This document shows, piece after piece, positions 59,340 to 64,000 of a stretch of DNA of 64,000 bases; the stretch's first letter is position 1, and every line of letters starts with the position of its first letter. The stretch lies in the NCBI RefSeq assembly GCF_032854445.1, contig NC_088304.1, forward strand, positions 26,113,704 through 26,177,703, in the 5' to 3' direction. Position numbers and translations under genes: made by a program. This stretch comes from Liolophura sinensis (Eukaryota; Mollusca; Polyplacophora; Chitonida; Chitonidae). The notes beneath the pieces were generated by a model. The model saw only the letters and a list, made by a program, of their open reading frames with translations, was not told where the DNA came from and did not search any database.

Positions 59340-62300
59340 AGCCGTTAACACACAAGAGAGAAGTGGTCATCAGTTTTCAATGATGCCGGGCAAACAATGA
59401 ATATTCCAGGCATGAATTCCATATCAAAGTTCAAATTCGCAGTCCGTGAATGAGTTCCATGTCAAATAACAGCTAAGCAAGTATCTCAGTCGCGCTTTCA
59501 TTGCAACTGTTCATAAAGGCATCATGCTGATGTAATTAGCATGGCTACCTTTACCGCCCCTAGCCCCAGGTTAAGCGGTATTAGATACAGTTTGAAAATG
59601 ACGAGCGTTACAGACCCTAACCGATCAGATTATGATTCAAAAGTAACGGGCGATTACGTCTTTCCCGTTAATATGTAAAGATCTCATGCTACAAGAGGCG
59701 CCATCTATGATGTTACACATGACATACAAGATAGACGGTTACACTGGGCAACCAGCGCCATCTATGTTGTTAAATACCATGTACGTGATAGATATGTACA
59801 TAGGGATAACAGCGCCGTCTATGTGGTTGATCACAATGCAGATCGCCAGAGATTCTGAACGCTCTGTCCATACCTGCCAACGAGAGTGTTATATTCATTG
59901 TAAAATATGAGAAATTTAGAATGAAGGCGTTTGATGGAGTATCCTTGACAAACTAGTTTTTGAACTAGCGACTTGTGACGCAGATTAAAGCCATCACAAT
60001 TAACGCAAGATCTGACAAATGCTACAATGCGAGATATGTATACGCCATATGCAGGACCCTTTGGTATATTGCTATCTAAATAAGGATATTTTACAATATC
60101 AACATTGAAATTATCCCTTTTGTCGTAAAGGCGGCGTGAAAGGAGACCTTGTCCGTCTTTGTACAGATATAGATCCAAATAAGATGTACCATCAGGACTA
60201 TCTGTTGTCTCCTTTAAATCCAATGAAGGCGGATAGATTTCCTTCACCGCTTCAGCAATATGGGGATTATTTAACGCCGGCAGATCATCAATATACCGCT
60301 TGGTAAATGAAAAGGATCGAGCTTTAAAGATATTACTTTTAAGTAATTTCTGCATATAGTCGTATTCATATGAAAACAGGTATAGGTCTGCCAAAAGAGG
60401 CGCACAATTGGTACCCATTGGAATACCTATGCACTGTTGGTAAATGGTATCTCCGAATTTCACATAGATGTTATTAATGAGAAATTCAAGTAATTCAATA
60501 AATAATGTAACATCCCATGAGTGAGTGAGTGAGTGCTTTAACGTCGTACTCAACAATTTTTCAGTCATATGACGACGAAGGAATCATTAGGGTGCATGTA
60601 CGTGTAATGTGCCTCCTTGTTGCAGGACGGATTTCCACCGCTCTTTTATTTAGTGCTGCTTCACTGAGACGACTTACCGAAGGCAAGTAAGCCGCACCGC
60701 CCGAGCCATTATACTGATACGGGTCAACCAGTCGTTGCACTATCCCCTTCATGCTGAACGCCAAGCGAGGAAGTTACAACTTCCTCTTTTAAAGTCTTAG
60801 GTGTGACTCGATCAAGGATTGATCCTGGATCTACCGGTCCCGAAGCGGACGCTCACATCCCATGAGTGGTAACCCTTATAAAGAGTAGAACTAAAGAAAG
60901 CCTTATTGCTTCTGACGTTAATGTAACGGTGACCAGTTTTAGTAAATACCGAGACAATTAACGACGATATTCTTTCAATAAGATCTTTGTGAGGAATCGT
61001 AGTATAGAGAGTAGAGAAATCCCATGTGGATACGTCTTTGTACGGCATATGCATATGAGCATCGAGTTCTTCTGTAAGGCGTTTGGAGTTGTTAAGAATC
61101 CACATGCAGTTGACACCTGAATTTTTTGTTATGGCACAACAATACGTATTCCAAAATGACTTTACTTCTTGTAACTCTCTCGTAAGTAGGGTTGACAAGA
61201 GTTTGGTGGTACAGCTTCTTGAACTTGCAATAAATCGAGCCTTGTATGGGGATTTATGCATTTTAGGAATCCAGTAAAGTTGTGGTATGTCTGTGTGACG
61301 GGTAGGTATATTTATGCGCCTTTCTTTAAGAAAGGTTTTGTGTTTGTTAAATAGTTCCTCCAGAGTAAATGTAGTAGCAGAATACGTGGATGTCCTTGTA
61401 GATGCACATAGCTCTTGAACAAGAATTTGATAATAACAATTCTTGCAAATAAAGATGACATTATTAGGAGCCTTGTCTGCTACAGTGATGACAAATTTAC
61501 TGTGAAGGTCAGCGAGTGTTTCATGTACAGTGGGATCCTTCAGAACCTGTTTAACTTTAGGTAGAGCATCAATGTCTAGACGGTGTATAGTTAAACTAAC
61601 TTTCTTTTTGACAATCTCAAGCCAATCGTTTAGTACCGAAGAATCCACTTTCTCCCGTTTCTCTTTTCTCTATACTTAGGACCTCTCACAAAGAGATTCC
61701 TTAGATCCTTAATAATATTAAGGTCACCAGTCAGGACATGTTTACATTTGTCGTAGGTAAAAACTGAGGATTCACAATCACAGATATAGCCGCCAGAAGT
61801 ATATGTCGCCAAATCGAACCCCTTGATGGCCTGGGAATAATTGAAAATTTTGAAAGCGATAGGCTTTGTATTCTCATAGGATATGCAAGGTGGCTCTTGG
61901 ATATTAAAATAATTAGGCACAGCACTACGAACATCAGGTTCATTAAAGATGCGTGGTAGGTTAATTAAATCAAGGCCACTGTCTAAATACTTTATCTTCA
62001 GAAAGAGTCGATCGTGTTGAGTTTCAATTGTAGTTGCAGGGCGATAGAATCGAAAATACGATGTGTCTTGATACAGACGTACAAGGTGAGGTGGAACATT
62101 AAAATTGTGTATGTTATTGGATACGTCTTGAACGACCTGTTTTAGCAAGTTCAATGGCAGTGCATATAATACTGTGGGTAGAGCATGCATGCTATTGGTG
62201 TCATACGACAATCCTACTAAATAGCTAACTGTAACGTGTTTGTGAATCATGTTTCTGTTGAACTTCCTCCTACCATGACTGCGAGGTCAAGGCACAAAAA

Positions 62301-62460
62301 CAAGCATTCAAATCATGTTTACGCAGGCCTTTGGACGAGACAAGGTTGGAACTTTCGAAAGCTATCGAGCCGCTAAACTGCATGATTTTATAGTAGTTGC
62401 AAAACTCTACCAACTGAGGTAAAGGGAAATTCCCGCGAGCTATTGTTAAACATTTCATTA
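59340..62460 (-). pseudogene. Penelope-like retroelement, decayed and SINE-interrupted
   Basis: Minus-strand frames run 62458-62270, 62250-61630, 61648-60855 and 60510-59831. The N-terminal part has a cysteine-containing CDCESSVFTYDKCKHVLTGD segment. The polymerase follows with LYWIPKMHKSPYKARFI, DFSTLYTTIPHKDLIE, the GIPMGTNCAPLLADLYLF box and the catalytic YIDD in RYIDDLPALNN, then a C-terminal domain (GVYISRIVAFVRSC). This order fits Penelope-like elements. I see no GIY-YIG endonuclease in the window. A frameshift near 61640 and a SINE insertion at 60524-60854 make it non-functional. A relict relative lies at 11880-12470. Family-level naming is from memory of such sequences. Confidence 0.8.
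60524..60854 (-). mobile_element. SINE family B inserted in the Penelope-like element
   Basis: It splits the polymerase frame. ACATCCCATGAGTG is present at 60510-60523 and 60855-60868, a 14-base target-site duplication. The insertion is therefore younger than the host element. The tRNA-like end is truncated at AAGCGGACGCTC, and a short block (CTTGGGG) is missing near the tail. Confidence 0.95.
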
Positions 62461-62604
62461 TAATCTATGACCAGGCACAAACCTGTTCTAGCAACAGTAC
62501 AAAGTGGAAGATAAACCAAAAGTTTTTGTTTAATTGATGTTAGAACATCTTCAGATGTTTATTTCTGTTCTCTTTATGTCTTTCCCTTACTGATTTCAAT
62601 TCAG

Positions 62605-62759
62605 GTGCTTTGAAGAACAATACCCGGACATCAGCCATAAACAAAAAGGAGTTTGAAAAAGCGGTCTCCAAATGGCTGAGCAATGGGAGGGACCGAGATG
62701 GTAATCGTGCCAAAAGAGCCATGGCAGAGAGGGCCAGAACAGCTAGTTTAGATAGTTAG
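62605..62759 (+). CDS. probable 3'-terminal exon, unrecognised gene
   Basis: A strong acceptor (TTACTGATTTCAATTCAG) precedes a phase-2 exon coding 50 residues up to TAG. The peptide is basic and charged, with FEKAVSKWLSNGRDRDGNRA and an arginine- and alanine-rich end. I do not recognise the family. The upstream exons are not identifiable; those positions hold the minus-strand retroelement, which would lie in this gene's intron. An AATAAA lies about 1 kb downstream at 63772-63777. It could also be part of a transposon-derived gene. Confidence 0.45.
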
Positions 62760-63063
62760 TGTTTTATGTAGGTTTTAAATGTAGTTTTTGTCTGTAAGTG
62801 GCACTAGGCCATGTCCCACTATATGTAATTCAATGTAAGTTTATTATTTTTCCTGTATGAGCCACCATTACCCTCAGGTGCATTTGTGCATTGCACAGGC
62901 CAAAAAGGGGATGGGAAAGGGCCATCACCCACTCACTTGGTCTGTGCTCTTCACATCTGTACCAGAGGTTCCAGTTCATGGGAGGGGCAGTAAGGGGATG
63001 GTACTGGGCCATCACCCACTACACTGCTTCTCCTGTGGACTGGGACGGTATTGGTTGATACTC

Positions 63064-63540
63064 TTCCTAAGGTAAGCAAGGGAAGCTTTTGAAACTCACG
63101 GGATGTATAGTCTGTGTGTTAAATATGTGAATAGGTCATCAATTTAATGTAAAAAATCATTTTTTGTGCCAATTTTCTGGGTGTGAACTTAACAAGTATG
63201 ACATGTAGTCTTTATGCCGTGCATATTTTGTGTAATCAACACCCAGTAGGAAAAGTAACCTTCTGTAACTCACACGATTTGTAGTATAGGTAACAAATAT
63301 GTGCACAAGTCTTTCATTTAGTATAAAAAATCATTTGTTGTCCCGATTCCCCCATTCTGTACTTAGCCAACTTTTATAAGAAATATGACGTAGTCCTCAT
63401 TGTAGTCCAGATTTTGTGTAATCAACTCCTCCTAAGGTGTGCAGGGGAACCTTCCGTAACCCACACGATTTGTAGTATAGGTATCAAATATGTCTACAGG
63501 TCTTTAATTTAAATGAATATTTTGTGAAGAAAATGACATA
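63064..63540. repeat. roughly 185-bp tandem repeat, 2.5-3 units
   Basis: Units starting near 63064, 63241 and 63430 share CTCACACGATTTGTAGTATA, GGTAACAAATATGTG and CAGATTTTGTGTAATCAAC-type segments. It lies in the presumed 3' UTR of the exon at 62605. Upstream, 62870-63030 contains a shorter duplication of GGGCCATCACCCACT. Confidence 0.8.
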
Positions 63541-64000
63541 ATTGTTTGTCATGTAACAAAGAGAAGCTACTCTCGCTCCTCAAGAGCAGAACGTGATTCG
63601 GAAATACCCAACTAACTGTACATTATTTCTACTTAATTTACAATGGTGAGAAAGCTTTTGTTTCTGTTTGACTGTGACTGTCCACAAATTTGAAGTGTTT
63701 TATTCATTCTGAGAAAAGATTGTTCTGTTGACAACTTTCTAGTGGATTATGCTATCTCTGAGTTTGTATGAAATAAATTTTGGAGTAGTTCTACAAAAAT
63801 ATGAAATGTGTTTGTCAGTGTACACAGAATACATAAGCAATGGCAGAAATTGCATGTTCCATTCCGGTCGGCATGAAGGAAAAGTTTTGTAAATTATGTT
63901 CTCAATCTTAATCAAGGTTGGTGGCTTTCCTCCCTTGTAACTGGCATGTGGGACCCTCTAAAATGGCGCCAGATCCACTTTGTTAATTATTTCTCCACTT
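63541..64000. other. non-coding end of window
   Basis: No supported gene. It contains an AATAAA at 63772-63777, a plausible transcript end for the upstream exon. Confidence 0.35.

Noticed and set aside
60812-60870. The C-terminal extension of the reverse transcriptase frame (ending in RFGTGRSRINP).
   Set aside because: Those residues come from read-through into the inserted SINE B, not from the retroelement.

Overview
The window reads as animal nuclear DNA, most likely from a mollusc. Genes are split by GT-AG introns, intergenic space is large and AT-rich, and polyadenylation signals follow coding ends. It is dense in short tRNA-headed retroposons of a type I associate with bivalves and gastropods. 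I cannot name the species from sequence alone.

Layout, left to right. (1) 2.7-9.5 kb, + strand: a three-exon carbohydrate sulfotransferase with a membrane anchor and both PAPS-binding motifs. (2) 9.6-16.5 kb: no clear gene; a degenerate 15-bp repeat, SINEs, a relict reverse transcriptase fragment and two unexplained open frames. (3) 16.8-31.6 kb, - strand: an eleven-exon GGNBP2 (gametogenetin-binding protein 2) orthologue. Its exon phases nearly all agree, but the exon 8 donor is unclear and the last exon carries a one-base frame break. (4) 34.3-36.6 kb: a 78-bp satellite whose units each carry a TGACTCA-type (AP-1-like) motif. (5) 36.7-44.2 kb: a minisatellite of about 7.5 kb with mixed 30-, 32- and 33-bp units and larger internal duplications. 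(6) 46.5-56.7 kb: two divergently transcribed single-exon genes for type II membrane glycosyltransferases of the Anp1/Mnn9 (GT62) family, best known from fungal mannan synthesis. (7) 57.5-62.5 kb: fragments of a LINE and a decayed Penelope-like retroelement that a SINE has split, with a 14-bp target-site duplication. (8) 62.6-64 kb: a probable 3'-terminal exon of an unrecognised gene, followed by a roughly 185-bp tandem repeat.

Three of the four recognisable single-product genes (one sulfotransferase, two GT62-type transferases) encode predicted Golgi glycan enzymes. The most unusual biology is the GT62 pair in what looks like an animal genome. Whether they act with the sulfotransferase on a common polysaccharide is inference only. 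GGNBP2 is an ordinary conserved animal gene. Most of the remaining sequence is explained by three SINE families (called A, B and C here), MITE-like elements, retroelement debris and satellites.
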